Notes: generated by a model not told the origin, from the sequence alone. DNA of 64,000 nt from CAYLMM01 sp964384825 (GCA_964384825.1 CAYLMM010000005.1:1-64000), one strand, 5' to 3'. Positions 18,069 to 26,929 are shown, numbered from the stretch's first letter. Numbers and translations are program-made.

Positions 18069-18350
18069 CTAGAGGGTGAACCCCTTCTTCTTGGCGATCT
18101 CGCGCTTCATCTTCGCGCGCAGCGCACCGTAGTCCATTTCGCGGGCCCGGATCTCGATGCGGTGCTCGTCGAGCAGTTCGTCGACCTCGGCCTCGATGGC
18201 CTCTTCGGCCTTCATGTTGTCGTAGATGACGTCGGCCACGGCCCGGAATACGAGATCGCCGTTGGTCTGGATGTGGACCTTCCCGTGGGTCTCGATCATC
18301 CTGACGATCTTCTCGGACAGATAGTCGATCTTGTTGGGTGAGAGTCTCAC
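18069..18350 (-). CDS. DUF507-family protein (first copy)
   Basis: The 93-residue protein (MRLSPNKIDYLSEKIVRMI ... MKREIAKKKGFTL) is the upstream member of a tandem DUF507 pair. It shares the MRLS start, alternating charged helices and a C-terminal K-x-GF/Y ending with its neighbour. The start is GTG 18350, preceded by GGAGG. Its function is unknown. It is the first gene of a likely operon DUF507-DUF507-glycosyltransferase. Confidence 0.85.
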   Translation of the reverse strand: MRLSPNKIDYLSEKIVRMIETHGKVHIQTNGDLVFRAVADVIYDNMKAEEAIEAEVDELLDEHRIEIRAREMDYGALRAKMKREIAKKKGFTL

Positions 18351-18431
18351 GTCGGCCTCCGCGTACGGTTCCAGGGGGCGAAGATACCGGACGCCCCTTA
18401 CAAGCGACCATTCAACGCTTTCGAGTCGTTC

Positions 18432-18460
18432 TTGGCAAGGTCAAATCGCCGTTTTAATGT
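18432..18460 (+). promoter_or_regulatory. Sigma-70 promoter of the membrane glycosyltransferase gene
   Basis: TTGGCA (18432-18437), a 17-bp spacer and TAATGT (18455-18460), about 50 bp before the start at 18509. Confidence 0.6.
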
Positions 18461-18508
18461 GAGGGGCGTCCCATGGGCTCCGGCGTATCGACAGGAGAGG
18501 TTGCCCGG

Positions 18509-20470
18509 ATGACGAGAAGCGAACGTCGCAGACTGTTCTGGATGGTGACCGGCGCGGCCCTGATCCTGCGGACCGCGCATATCCTTCTGATGCGGGACAA
18601 CCCCCTGTTCGACCATCCCGCCATGGATGCGGCCATATACGACCGATGGGCGCGCGGGCTGGCGGAAGGGGCCTGGCCCTTCGCCGCTCCCTTCTGCAGG
18701 GCGCCCCTCTTTCCCCTGATTCTGGGGGGGCTCTATGGCCTTTTCGACGCGGCCCGCCTGCCGGTTCAGCTGGCGCTGGGATCGATCTCGGCCCTCGGCG
18801 CGGGGTTCTCGGGCCTGGCCGCGGCGCGGATCTGGGGCCGGCGGTCGGGATACTGCGCCGGGCTGCTCCATGCGACGCTGTGGACGAGCATCTACTTCTC
18901 GGCCGAACTGCTGCCCGCGGCCTTGACGGCGACCTTGGTCGCGGCGGCGCTCTGGCTGCTGCTGGACCGCGACCAGGGTGTTCCGGCCGGAGGTCGGCGG
19001 CTGGCGGCCGAGGGGGGCGTCCTGGGACTGGCGGCGATCGCGAAGCCCGCCGTCCTGATCGTCCTGCCGGCGTTGCTGTGGCATCTGGCGCGCCGGTCCG
19101 AGACGCGGCCGGGCCGCGGCGCCTGGGCCGCCCTGGCGCTGGGGATTCTGCTGCCGATCCTGCCGGTGACCGCGGTCAACGTCCTGCGCGGCGGCGATGC
19201 CGTGCTGATCGCGAGCGGCGGCGGCATCGATTTCCACATCGGCAACAACGCCCTGTCGGATGGGAGCTCGACCCTGGTGCCGGGCGCCGGGCTCGCGGGG
19301 GCCGGCGGCTGTCGGGACGCCGCCGGCGGTGCCGAGCAGATCGTCGGCGGGGAGTCGAAACCTTCCGCCGTGGACCGCCACTACTTGCGCGAGGGGATCC
19401 GATTCTGGCTGCGGGAGCCGGAGGCGGCCCTGAAGCTCTACGGCCGGAAATTGCGGATGCTGCTGGGGGCCGGGGAGCGTTCGCGGGACAAGTTCATCCA
19501 TCCCTGGCGGGAATGGTCGCCGCTGTTGCGCCTGCCGGTCTGGCCGGGATGGACGGCGATGCTGGCGCTGGCGGTCGTCGGGATCCGGCGGCGCTGGACC
19601 GGAGCCGAAACGCGCGGATTGCTGACGGGTTTCGCCGGGTTCTACGCCCTGTCGATCCTGCTGTTCTGCGTGAACGCACGCATGCGGCTGCCGCTGGCGG
19701 CGATGATGACGATTCCGGCCGGGGCGGGGCTGGAGGCCCTGTGGATCGCGGTCCGCCGGCGCCGGCTGGAGGTTCCGAAGGCGGCCCTGGCGGCGGCGGC
19801 CGTCCTGGGGATCCTTTCGTTCGCAGACCTGATGTCCTTCGATCGGCACCGGGCGCAGGACAATCCTTTCCATCATTACATGCTGGGCGAAGCCCGGGCC
19901 GCAGCGGGGGAGGCGGCCGAAGCGGAGAGGGAATACCGTCTGGCGCTCGATCTCCGGCGCGGCCATCCCCAGGCCCGATTCGACGCCGTCGAGGAGGATC
20001 TCTACGCCGGCCTCGCGGCGGCGCTTGCCGAACAGGGGAAATCCCGCGAGGCCCTCGAGGTTCACCAGCGATGGGTGCGGCGGCTTCCCGGCACCATCGA
20101 GGGGAGGCTGGGGCTGGGCGCTGCGCTGCTGGCGGCCGGACGCATCGACGATGCCGCCGCCCAGTTCGAGATCACCCTGCGTTCGGTTCCCGACGATCCC
20201 CGCGCCCGTCTGGGCTATGCCTGGATCCAGTACCACAACGGGAATCTCGGCGCCGCGCTGCGGACCTTCCGGAGTCTCGACCGGGAGAAACCCGATCATC
20301 GGGCCCGTTTCGGGGTGGGGCTCTGCCTGATGAAGCAGAAGCGGTTCCGCCAGGCCGAACGGGCTTTCCGCGATGCGCTGGAGCTGCGGCCGGGGGATCC
20401 GGAGATCCTGGAGCGGCTCGAGGACATCCGCGAAAAGACCGGGCGGGACGGGGAATCTCAGGGCCGGTAG
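18509..20470 (+). CDS. Polytopic GT-C-type glycosyltransferase with C-terminal TPR repeats
   Basis: The 653-residue protein has about 10 hydrophobic helices in its first 450 residues. An early acidic loop (NPLFDHPAMDAAIYDRWARG) is where the ArnT/PMT-like GT-C family carries its catalytic Asp. The last 200 residues are TPR repeats facing the other side: MLGEARAAAGEAAEAEREY, GLGAALLAAGRIDDAAAQFE, YIQ-type helices and CLMKQKRFRQAERAFRDAL. Such GT39-like plus TPR fusions probably transfer sugar from a polyprenyl carrier to surface substrates. ATG 18509 has AGGAGAGG 8 bases upstream. It overlaps the convergent queD gene by 13 bp. Confidence 0.75.
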   Translation: MTRSERRRLFWMVTGAALILRTAHILLMRDNPLFDHPAMDAAIYDRWARGLAEGAWPFAAPFCRAPLFPLILGGLYGLFDAARLPVQLALGSISALGAGFSGLAAARIWGRRSGYCAGLLHATLWTSIYFSAELLPAALTATLVAAALWLLLDRDQGVPAGGRRLAAEGGVLGLAAIAKPAVLIVLPALLWHLARRSETRPGRGAWAALALGILLPILPVTAVNVLRGGDAVLIASGGGIDFHIGNNALSDGSSTLVPGAGLAGAGGCRDAAGGAEQIVGGESKPSAVDRHYLREGIRFWLREPEAALKLYGRKLRMLLGAGERSRDKFIHPWREWSPLLRLPVWPGWTAMLALAVVGIRRRWTGAETRGLLTGFAGFYALSILLFCVNARMRLPLAAMMTIPAGAGLEALWIAVRRRRLEVPKAALAAAAVLGILSFADLMSFDRHRAQDNPFHHYMLGEARAAAGEAAEAEREYRLALDLRRGHPQARFDAVEEDLYAGLAAALAEQGKSREALEVHQRWVRRLPGTIEGRLGLGAALLAAGRIDDAAAQFEITLRSVPDDPRARLGYAWIQYHNGNLGAALRTFRSLDREKPDHRARFGVGLCLMKQKRFRQAERAFRDALELRPGDPEILERLEDIREKTGRDGESQGR

Positions 20471-20817
20471 GTCGCGGCGGTCGTAGGCGTTTCGTGGACG
20501 GTGACCTCGGCCAGGGCGGGCAGGGCCGGCCGCAGCCGGTCGAAGATCCAGCGCGCCATCAGCTCGGCGGTGGGATTCTCCAGGCCTGGCACCTCGTTCA
20601 GGATCCGGTGATCCAGTTCCTCCCGCAGAGGCTCGAAGGCGACGCCGATATCCCCGAAATCCATCAGCCAGCCGGTCTCGGGATCGGGTTCTCCTTCGAT
20701 CGCCAGGTCGACGACGTAGGTATGGCCGTGCATCCGGGAGCATTTGTGTTCATCGGAGACGCGGGGCAGGCGGTGGGCGGCGTCGAAGCCGAAGGATTTG
20801 GTGATGCGGGTCGGCAT
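20458..20817 (-). CDS. queD: 6-carboxy-tetrahydropterin synthase family (QueD)
   Basis: The 119-residue protein is of PTPS/QueD type. It has a zinc-binding His in FDAAHRL, the catalytic Cys in HKCSRMHGHTY together with two further His ligands, WLMDFGDI, LDHRILNEVPGLENPTAE and the terminal Glu region VHETPTTAATY. QueD converts dihydroneopterin triphosphate to 6-carboxy-tetrahydropterin on the way to queuosine. The first motif Cys is followed by SRMHGH, matching QueD rather than eukaryotic PTPS. Start ATG 20817 has a GAGGGGGAACC site. It may be co-transcribed with tdk upstream. Confidence 0.88.
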   Translation of the reverse strand: MPTRITKSFGFDAAHRLPRVSDEHKCSRMHGHTYVVDLAIEGEPDPETGWLMDFGDIGVAFEPLREELDHRILNEVPGLENPTAELMARWIFDRLRPALPALAEVTVHETPTTAATYRP

Positions 20818-20850
20818 GGTTCCCCCTCGGGACGGAACGGGCGGGCGGAA

Positions 20851-21456
20851 TCAGGAATCCTCGGCGTTTTCGGCCGCCGTCTCGACGGCGGATTCCTCCA
20901 CGGGCGGTTCGAAACAGCGGCGGCAGCGGGCTTCGTAGGTGCCCTGGGCGCCGACGACGATCTTGTCGCGGTTCTCGGTCAGGCGTTGCGTATGCCCGGC
21001 CGGATTGCCGCAGCGGACGCAGATGGCCAGCTGCTTGGTCACGTATTCGGCGATGGCCATCAGTTGCGGGACCGGTTCGAAGGGACGGCCCCTGTAGTCC
21101 TGGTCCAGGCCGGCCACGATGACCCGCTTGCCCAGATTGGCCAGCCGGTCGCAGACGTCCATGATGCCGGAATCGAAGAACTGCACCTCGTCGATGCCCA
21201 CGACCTCGGTCTTGTCCTCGACCAGGGCGAAGATCTCGGAACTCGACGAGACCGGGGTGCTCGGCAGCCTCTGCTGGCTGTGCGAAACGATGTCCGTTTC
21301 GTCGAAACGGTCGTCGAGGGCCGGTTTGAAGAGCTGGACCCGCTGCCGCGCGATCTCGGCTCGACGCACGCGACGGATCATCTCCTCGCTCTTGCCGCTG
21401 AACATCGGTCCGCAGATGACCTCGATCCAGCCCGTCTTGCCCTGGATGACCTGCAT
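20851..21456 (-). CDS. tdk: Thymidine kinase
   Basis: The 201-residue protein is a type II thymidine kinase, which phosphorylates thymidine with ATP for salvage. The P-loop GPMFSGKSEE is near residue 15. The metal/base-binding DEVQFF and the lasso-loop zinc site (CVRCGNPA and later CRRC) are all present, as is GLDQDYRGRPFEPVPQLMA. The C-terminal tail is acidic (VEESAVETAAENAEDS) and longer than in most homologues. Start ATG 21456 follows GGAGGTGTC. A longer upstream frame was rejected because homology begins at VIQGKTGWIEVICG. Confidence 0.95.
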   Translation of the reverse strand: MQVIQGKTGWIEVICGPMFSGKSEEMIRRVRRAEIARQRVQLFKPALDDRFDETDIVSHSQQRLPSTPVSSSSEIFALVEDKTEVVGIDEVQFFDSGIMDVCDRLANLGKRVIVAGLDQDYRGRPFEPVPQLMAIAEYVTKQLAICVRCGNPAGHTQRLTENRDKIVVGAQGTYEARCRRCFEPPVEESAVETAAENAEDS

Positions 21457-21577
21457 GACACCTCCGCGGGACCCTGCGATCCCCTCCGAGCGACGGGCCA
21501 TTCCGCCGCGTGGGCGAATGTACGCCACGGGGCGGGGGTTCGCCAGTTCCGAATCCGGCCGGATGGAGGTTGCCGCT

Positions 21578-21605
21578 TTGCCCGGGCGGTCGCGGCCCTT
21601 ATACT
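21578..21605 (+). promoter_or_regulatory. Sigma-70 promoter giving a leaderless btpA transcript
   Basis: TTGCCC (21578-21583), a 16-bp spacer and TATACT (21600-21605). The predicted start falls within 2-3 bases of the ATG at 21614. Confidence 0.6.
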
Positions 21606-21613
21606 CTGACCCC

Positions 21614-22441
21614 ATGTGGACAAGAAACGAATTCCGGAAGCTGGTCGATCCGCCCGTGATCGGCATGGTGCATCTGCGGGCCCTGCCCGGTTCCCCCGGC
21701 TGGCAGGGGGACCTCGACGCGGTCGGTGAGGCTGCCCTGCGCGACGCCGCGGCCCTGGCCGACGGCGGCGTCGGCGCGTTGATGGTCGAGAACTATCACG
21801 ACGTTCCCTTCTTCGCCGGAGCGGTCCCCGCGGTCACGGTCGCGGCCATGACCCGGCTGGCGGGCGCGATCGTCGACGCCCATCCCGGCCTGCCGGTCGG
21901 AGTGAACGTCCTGCGCAACGATGCAGCCGCGGCCCTGGCGGTGGCCGCTGCGACCGGCGCGCGCTTCGTGCGGGTGAACGTCCTGTGCGGGGCGGTGGTC
22001 GCCGACCAGGGGCTGATCCGGTCCGATGCGGCCCGCGTCCTGCGCCTGCGGCGGGAACTGGGCCTGGAATCGGTCGGGATCATGGCCGATCTCGCGGTCA
22101 AGCACGCCGCGCCCCTGGCCCCCCGGCCGATCGCCGAGGAGGCGGCCGATCTGCGCCGCCGGGCTCTGGCCGACGCGATCATCGTGTCGGGAGCCGCGAC
22201 CGGCGCCGCGACCGATCCGGCCCGGGCGGCCGCGGTCCGCGCCGCCGAACCGGACGCTCCCGTGCTGGTGGGCAGCGGCATGACCATCGAAAACCTGGAC
22301 GGGTTCGCCGGGACGGTCGACGGGTACATCATCGGAACCTCGTTGCAGCAACCGGGACCCGACGGCCGGCCGGTCGTCTCGGCCCGCAGGACGGCCGCTT
22401 TCACATCCGCCGTCGCCGCCCTGCAACAAGCGGATTCCTAA
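21614..22441 (+). CDS. BtpA/SgcQ-family TIM-barrel protein
   Basis: The 275-residue protein has the BtpA family pattern: VIGMVHLRALPGSPGWQGD at the start, ALMVENYHDVPFF, GVNVLRNDAAAALAVA, FVRVNVLCGAVVADQGLI, ADLAVKHAAPLAPRPIAEEA and the phosphate-type loop PVLVGSGMTIENL. Cyanobacterial BtpA is linked to photosystem I stability, and SgcQ lies in a sugar locus. In other bacteria the enzyme role is unknown. No Shine-Dalgarno sequence precedes the ATG, and the -10 box is only 8 bp upstream, so the mRNA is probably leaderless. rfbB follows after 10 bp. Confidence 0.85.
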   Translation: MWTRNEFRKLVDPPVIGMVHLRALPGSPGWQGDLDAVGEAALRDAAALADGGVGALMVENYHDVPFFAGAVPAVTVAAMTRLAGAIVDAHPGLPVGVNVLRNDAAAALAVAAATGARFVRVNVLCGAVVADQGLIRSDAARVLRLRRELGLESVGIMADLAVKHAAPLAPRPIAEEAADLRRRALADAIIVSGAATGAATDPARAAAVRAAEPDAPVLVGSGMTIENLDGFAGTVDGYIIGTSLQQPGPDGRPVVSARRTAAFTSAVAALQQADS

Positions 22442-22451
22442 GAGGAGGATC

Positions 22452-23483
22452 ATGCGCATCCTGGTGACCGGCGGGGCCGGATTCATCGGCTCGAATTTCG
22501 TCCGATACCTGCTCGGAGAAGGCGGCGACCGGGTCGTGAACCTGGACCTGCTGACCTATGCCGGCAATCTCGAGAACCTGGCCGGCCTCGAGGACCGAGA
22601 CGATTACCGCTTCGTGCGCGGGGACATCGGCGACGCCGACCTGGTACGGGAACTGATGACGCAGGAGCGGATCGAGGCGGTGGTCAACTTCGCAGCCGAG
22701 AGCCATGTGGACCGCTCCATCGACGGGCCGCGCCTCTTCCTGCAGACCAACCTGATGGGAACCCAGACCCTGCTCGAGGCCGCGCGGGGCGCCGGGGTCG
22801 AGCGTTTCCTGCAGGTGAGCACCGACGAGGTCTACGGGTCCCTGGGTTCCGAAGGCCTGTTCACCGAGCGATCCCCGCTGCGGGCGAATTCCCCGTATTC
22901 GGCGAGCAAGGCCGCGGCCGATCTGCTGTGCCGGGCCTACCACAAGACCTACGGCTTCCCCGTGCTGACCACCCGGTGCAGCAACAACTACGGCCCCTAC
23001 CAGTTTCCCGAGAAGCTGATCCCCCTGATGATCGCCAACGCCTTGGACGACAAGCCGTTGCCGGTCTACGGCGACGGCCGCAACGTGCGCGATTGGCTCT
23101 ACGTCGAGGATCACTGCCGCGCCCTGGACCTCGTCCTGCGCAAGGCCGAACCCGGGTCGGTCTACAACATCGGCGGCAACAACGAGATGGAGAACATCCG
23201 GATCGTGAAGCTGCTGCTCGAACTGCTGGGCAAGGACGATTCGCTCATCCAGTACGTCACCGATCGCCCGGGCCACGACCGGCGCTACGCGATCGACGCC
23301 GGGCTGATCCGCGACGATCTGGGCTGGGAGCCGGCCCACACCTTCGACCAGGGTATCCGCGAGACGGTGCGGTGGTACCTGGACAATCGCACGTGGTGGG
23401 AACGCATCCGCAGCGGGGACTACCAGCACTACTACAGGAAGATGTACGGCGACGACGGACGCCACCGGGAGCGGCGGCCGTGA
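22452..23483 (+). CDS. rfbB: dTDP-glucose 4,6-dehydratase
   Basis: The 343-residue protein is an extended SDR: the NAD-binding GGAGFIGSNFVRYLL at the N-terminus, FAAESHVDRSI, the STDEVYG catalytic segment, the YSASK motif (Tyr and Lys of the catalytic pair), TRCSNNYGPYQFPEKLIPL and RDWLYVEDHCRA. It makes dTDP-4-keto-6-deoxyglucose, the branch point to rhamnose and other deoxysugars of surface glycans. No rfbA, rfbC or rfbD is nearby. GGAGG precedes the ATG. Its stop overlaps the next start (GTGA). Confidence 0.95.
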   Translation: MRILVTGGAGFIGSNFVRYLLGEGGDRVVNLDLLTYAGNLENLAGLEDRDDYRFVRGDIGDADLVRELMTQERIEAVVNFAAESHVDRSIDGPRLFLQTNLMGTQTLLEAARGAGVERFLQVSTDEVYGSLGSEGLFTERSPLRANSPYSASKAAADLLCRAYHKTYGFPVLTTRCSNNYGPYQFPEKLIPLMIANALDDKPLPVYGDGRNVRDWLYVEDHCRALDLVLRKAEPGSVYNIGGNNEMENIRIVKLLLELLGKDDSLIQYVTDRPGHDRRYAIDAGLIRDDLGWEPAHTFDQGIRETVRWYLDNRTWWERIRSGDYQHYYRKMYGDDGRHRERRP

Positions 23484-24172
23484 CCGCCGCCCTGACGCTC
23501 CCCGGCGGCCGGAGCCTGGCTCTGGACGATTCGGTGAGAGCCGGGCTGAGCGCGGGGGTCCTGGTCTGCGAGGGCGTGTCGGTGCGGGAGGAGCCGGCGG
23601 TGTGGTCGGAAACCGCCGAATTGGCCGCCCGCCTGCGCGAGGATCACGCCGGCCGCCTGCCGAGCGAGATCCCCGGACTGCGCGAGGCCCGCGATCTCTA
23701 CAAAGCCTTCGGCATGGAGCCCACCCGCCACCGTCCGAGCAGCGAGGCCCTGCTGCGGCGCGTGCTCAGGGGCAAGGATCTCTACCGCATCTCCAACGCC
23801 GTGGACTGCTGCAACCTGGCCAGCCTCTCGTTCCTGCTGCCGATCGGGATGTACGATCTGGATCTGGTCGAGGGGGATGTCGTGCTGCGCACCGGCCGCG
23901 AGGGCGAGCAGTATCCGGGAATCCGCAAGGGGCCGGTCCACCTCGCCGGGCGCCTCGGCCTCTTCGACGCCGCCGGAGGCTTCGGCTCGCCCACCAGCGA
24001 TTCGCTCCGCACCTCGGTGCGCGACGCCACGACCAGCCTGCTGGCGGTCATCATGGCCACCGCCTCGTACCCCCGGAATCCGATGCGAGCCAACGTCTCG
24101 CTGCTGGCCGATCTCTTCACCCGCCACTGCGAAGGCCGGGTCACCTTCACCGCCCTGCTCCCCGAAAACTGA
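23480..24172 (+). CDS. Stand-alone B3/B4 tRNA-binding-domain protein
   Basis: The 230-residue protein is a free version of the B3/B4 domain of the phenylalanyl-tRNA synthetase beta subunit, the editing module. Diagnostic parts are ARDLYKAFGMEPTRHRPSSE, LLRRVLRGKDLYRISNAVD, LASLSFLLPIGMYDLD and the Gly-rich FGSPTSDSLRTSV. Free copies may hydrolyse mischarged tRNA or act on small substrates, but this is not settled. It begins at GTG 23480 inside the rfbB stop. Convergent cca lies 42 bp away, and matching 8-bp arms ACTGACCG / CGGTCAGT bracket both stop codons. Confidence 0.8.
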   Translation: MTAALTLPGGRSLALDDSVRAGLSAGVLVCEGVSVREEPAVWSETAELAARLREDHAGRLPSEIPGLREARDLYKAFGMEPTRHRPSSEALLRRVLRGKDLYRISNAVDCCNLASLSFLLPIGMYDLDLVEGDVVLRTGREGEQYPGIRKGPVHLAGRLGLFDAAGGFGSPTSDSLRTSVRDATTSLLAVIMATASYPRNPMRANVSLLADLFTRHCEGRVTFTALLPEN

Positions 24173-24214
24173 CCGCGAGATATCTCCGCAGGGGAACGCA
24201 TGTCGCCGCCCCGG

Positions 24215-25567
24215 TCAGTCGTCCTGTTGCGGAAACGTCTTGCGGACCCAGCTCTCGGCGGAGGCGCGGTCGGAAAGGGCGCCCTCGAGCTGGCGGGTCT
24301 CGAGCTCGCGCAGGATGCGGCCGAGCACGGGTCCGCGGGGGTAGCCCATCGCCATCAGGTCGCGGCCGCTGAGCAGGGGGGCGGGAGCCAACTGCTCGAT
24401 GTCGAGCTCTTCGAGCATGCGCAGGCAGTAGGCGTGGTTGGAGAGATCGCCGTGGCTGGCCAGGCAGTCCAGGCGATGCAGTTCGAGGTGGTCGGCGAAG
24501 TCCGGTTGGCGCAGGAATCGTTTCAGGGTCGCGGGCTTCATCTTCTGCACGTCGATGAACCGCAGATGCTGGGCCACCAGGTCGGCCGCCTTGGCGACGA
24601 CATCGCGCGGCAGCCTCAACCTGGCGCCGATCTCCCTGGTCATCCGCGCGCCGACCTTGGCGTGGCCGTGGAACCGGATGCGGTCGCTGCGGGTCAGGGT
24701 GGAGGGCTTGCCGACATCGTGCAGCAGCGCCGCGAGCATCAGCGGCAGGGGGCGGGCCGTGGCGGCGGCGAGCAGGAGCATCGTGTGCGTCCAGACGCAT
24801 CCTTCGGGATGGTAGGCCGGAGGCTGGGGGACCCCGTGCATGGCGGCGACCTCCGGCAGGATGATCTCCAGCAGGCCGGATGTGCGCAGGATCTCGAGGC
24901 CGGTGACGGGATCGGGGCCGGTCAGCAGGCGCGTGAACTCCTGGCCGATCCTCTCGGCGGCGACGGCCCGGATCATCTCCCGGCACGATGCGAGGCCGGC
25001 GCGGACGGATTCGTCGGGGACCAGCCCGCACTGGGCGGCCATGCGCGCGGCCCGCAGCAGGCGCAGCCCGTCCTCGCCGAAGCGGTCGGCCGGCTCGCCG
25101 ACGGTGCGCAGGATCCGGGCGCGGCAATCGCTCAGGCCGCCGACGGTGTCGAGGATGGCGCCGTCGTCGGGGTCGAGGTACAGGGCGTTGACGGTGAAGT
25201 CGCGGCGGTGGGCGTCGACGGCGGGATCGTCGGTGAAGGCGACGTCGTCGGGATGGCGGCCGTCGGAATAGCGCCCTTCCCGGCGGAAGGTGGCGGTCTC
25301 GATCATGATGCCGTCCGACGGGACGAGCACGACCCCGAAGGCGGCGCCGACCAGGCGGCTGCCGGGGAAGAGTTCGGCGATGCGGTCGGGGCGGGCGTCG
25401 GTGGCGACATCGAAATCGCCGGGAATCAGGCCGAGCACGAGATCGCGCACCGCGCCGCCGACCAGCAGCGCCCGATGCCCCGAGGCTCTCAATCTGCGCA
25501 CGACCGCGACCGCGGGTGCGGCGGCGTCGGGCAGGGGGGCTGCGAGGTTGTCGGTCACGGGGCCCAT
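24215..25567 (-). CDS. cca: CCA tRNA nucleotidyltransferase with HD domain
   Basis: The 450-residue class II nucleotidyltransferase has LLVGGAVRDLVLGL, the metal-binding GDFDVAT, TATFRREGRYSDGRHPD and HRRDFTVNALY. Nucleotide-selection helices follow (DGLRLLRAARMAAQ), then an HD-domain segment (HPEGCVWTHTMLLL, ALLHDVGKPSTL, FHGHAKVGARM). It adds or repairs the 3' CCA of tRNAs, and may have 2',3'-phosphatase or phosphodiesterase activity through the HD part. The one tRNA in this window encodes its CCA, so repair is a likely job. The start ATG 25567 has only a weak AAAGAAAG site; GTG 25558 is an alternative. Confidence 0.93.
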   Translation of the reverse strand: MGPVTDNLAAPLPDAAAPAVAVVRRLRASGHRALLVGGAVRDLVLGLIPGDFDVATDARPDRIAELFPGSRLVGAAFGVVLVPSDGIMIETATFRREGRYSDGRHPDDVAFTDDPAVDAHRRDFTVNALYLDPDDGAILDTVGGLSDCRARILRTVGEPADRFGEDGLRLLRAARMAAQCGLVPDESVRAGLASCREMIRAVAAERIGQEFTRLLTGPDPVTGLEILRTSGLLEIILPEVAAMHGVPQPPAYHPEGCVWTHTMLLLAAATARPLPLMLAALLHDVGKPSTLTRSDRIRFHGHAKVGARMTREIGARLRLPRDVVAKAADLVAQHLRFIDVQKMKPATLKRFLRQPDFADHLELHRLDCLASHGDLSNHAYCLRMLEELDIEQLAPAPLLSGRDLMAMGYPRGPVLGRILRELETRQLEGALSDRASAESWVRKTFPQQDD

Positions 25568-25657
25568 CTTTCTTTGCCGTCTCCGGTCGGGCGCGGTATC
25601 CTCGGGCGGATCACCGCGAGTATTCCACAGAACCCTTTCGCTGGCCAGGAATCACCG

Positions 25658-26929
25658 ATGCATCATGCGAAGAACCGTCTGCCGATACTGATCCTCGCGC
25701 TGTCCTGTCTCGTGTCGCCGGCGGTCGCCGCCGAGGTTCCCGCGCCGCCGGATTCGGCGGCCATCGCGACCATGGTCCGGACCCTCTCGGCGCCCGATTT
25801 CGCGGGCCGGGGCAACGGCACCGTCGAGGCCTTCGCCGCCGCGGATACGGTGGCGGCCTGGTTCGCGGCCGCGGGGTTGGCTCCGCCGCCGGACGGGAAG
25901 GGATGGTTCCGGGATTTCCCCCTGCCGGGCCTGACGCTTCCGGGCCGCAACGTGCTGGGCTGGCTGCCGGGCGCGGGCGCGTTGGCGGACGAGATCGTGT
26001 TGATCGGCGCCCATTACGATCATCTGGGGAAGGTGGCGTCCGTCGACGGAGCCGCAGACCGCTATTTTCCGGGCGCCGACGACAACGCCAGCGGCGTCGC
26101 GGTGCTGGTCGAGACGGCCCGCATCCTGGCGGACCGGGCGCGGGCCGGGGCCGATACGCTTCGCCGCAGCGTGATGGTGGCCGGGTTCGCGGGCGAGGAG
26201 ATAGGGCTGCTGGGTTCGCGCAGCCTCGCCCGCCGACCCGTCCCGCATGCTCCGGTTGCGATGATCAACATCGACACAGTGGGACGGCTGCGCGGCGGGC
26301 GCGTGCAGATCGGAGGCCTCGATTCTGCCGCTTCCTTCGCCGCCATGGTCGCGCGGAACGCCGAAGGTCTGGGGCTCGGGATCAAGCCCTTGCGCGGGGA
26401 CTGGGCCGCCAGCGACCAGGCGTCGTTTCTGGCCGCCGGCGTGCCGTCGCTGTTCTTCTTCACCGGGCCCTATCCCGAATACCACACCCCGGAAGACCGC
26501 TGGCCCCTGGTGTCGTTCCCCGGCATGGTGCGCGTCGCATCCCTGGTCGCGGCCGTGGCCAGGGATCTGACGATCGATCCCCGGCCGGTCGTCGCGACCA
26601 TCGAGACCGACACGGCCGCGGACGCCATGTCCCGGTCGCAGGCTCCGGAGGGCAAGGCCGAGCGGGCCTGGCTGGGCATCATTCCGGATTTCACCGCCGA
26701 GGGGCCGGGGGTGCGTCTGGGCGGGGTCATGCCCGGCAGCCCGGCCGAATCGGCGGGTCTGCGGAAGGGCGATCTGCTGGTGGAATTCGCCGGCGAGCCC
26801 GTCGCCGATCTGCCCGCTTTGACCGTGCTGCTGCGGACCCATGCGGCGGGCGAGAGGGTCGCGGCGGTCGTCGAGCGCGAGGGCCGCGCGGTGGAATTCG
26901 CGGTGACGTTGAAGCGCAGGCGTCGCTAG
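25658..26929 (+). CDS. Exported M28-family zinc peptidase with PDZ domain
   Basis: The 423-residue protein has a signal peptide (about 1-25, ending AVAAE) and an M28 aminopeptidase domain. The di-zinc ligands and catalytic residue are His119 (GAHYDHLG), Asp141 (GADDNASG), Glu180/Glu181 (GEEIGLLG), Asp206 (NIDTVGR) and a late His (YHTPEDRW). A PDZ domain fills the C-terminus from about residue 345 (GVRLGGVMPGSPAESAGLRK). It should remove N-terminal amino acids from peptides in the periplasm or outside the cell. CAGGA lies 7 bases before the ATG. The stop overlaps the convergent CDF gene by 4 bp. Confidence 0.92.
   Translation: MHHAKNRLPILILALSCLVSPAVAAEVPAPPDSAAIATMVRTLSAPDFAGRGNGTVEAFAAADTVAAWFAAAGLAPPPDGKGWFRDFPLPGLTLPGRNVLGWLPGAGALADEIVLIGAHYDHLGKVASVDGAADRYFPGADDNASGVAVLVETARILADRARAGADTLRRSVMVAGFAGEEIGLLGSRSLARRPVPHAPVAMINIDTVGRLRGGRVQIGGLDSAASFAAMVARNAEGLGLGIKPLRGDWAASDQASFLAAGVPSLFFFTGPYPEYHTPEDRWPLVSFPGMVRVASLVAAVARDLTIDPRPVVATIETDTAADAMSRSQAPEGKAERAWLGIIPDFTAEGPGVRLGGVMPGSPAESAGLRKGDLLVEFAGEPVADLPALTVLLRTHAAGERVAAVVEREGRAVEFAVTLKRRRR

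Noticed and set aside
18398..20743. A 781-codon minus-strand open frame
   Set aside because: It is a shadow of the membrane glycosyltransferase; only the queD and DUF507 genes on this strand have real signatures.
24168..24219. Inverted repeat ACTGACCG / CGGTCAGT between the B3/B4 gene and cca as a terminator
   Set aside because: The arms are 36 nt apart, there is no T-run, and both arms simply contain the two convergent stop codons.
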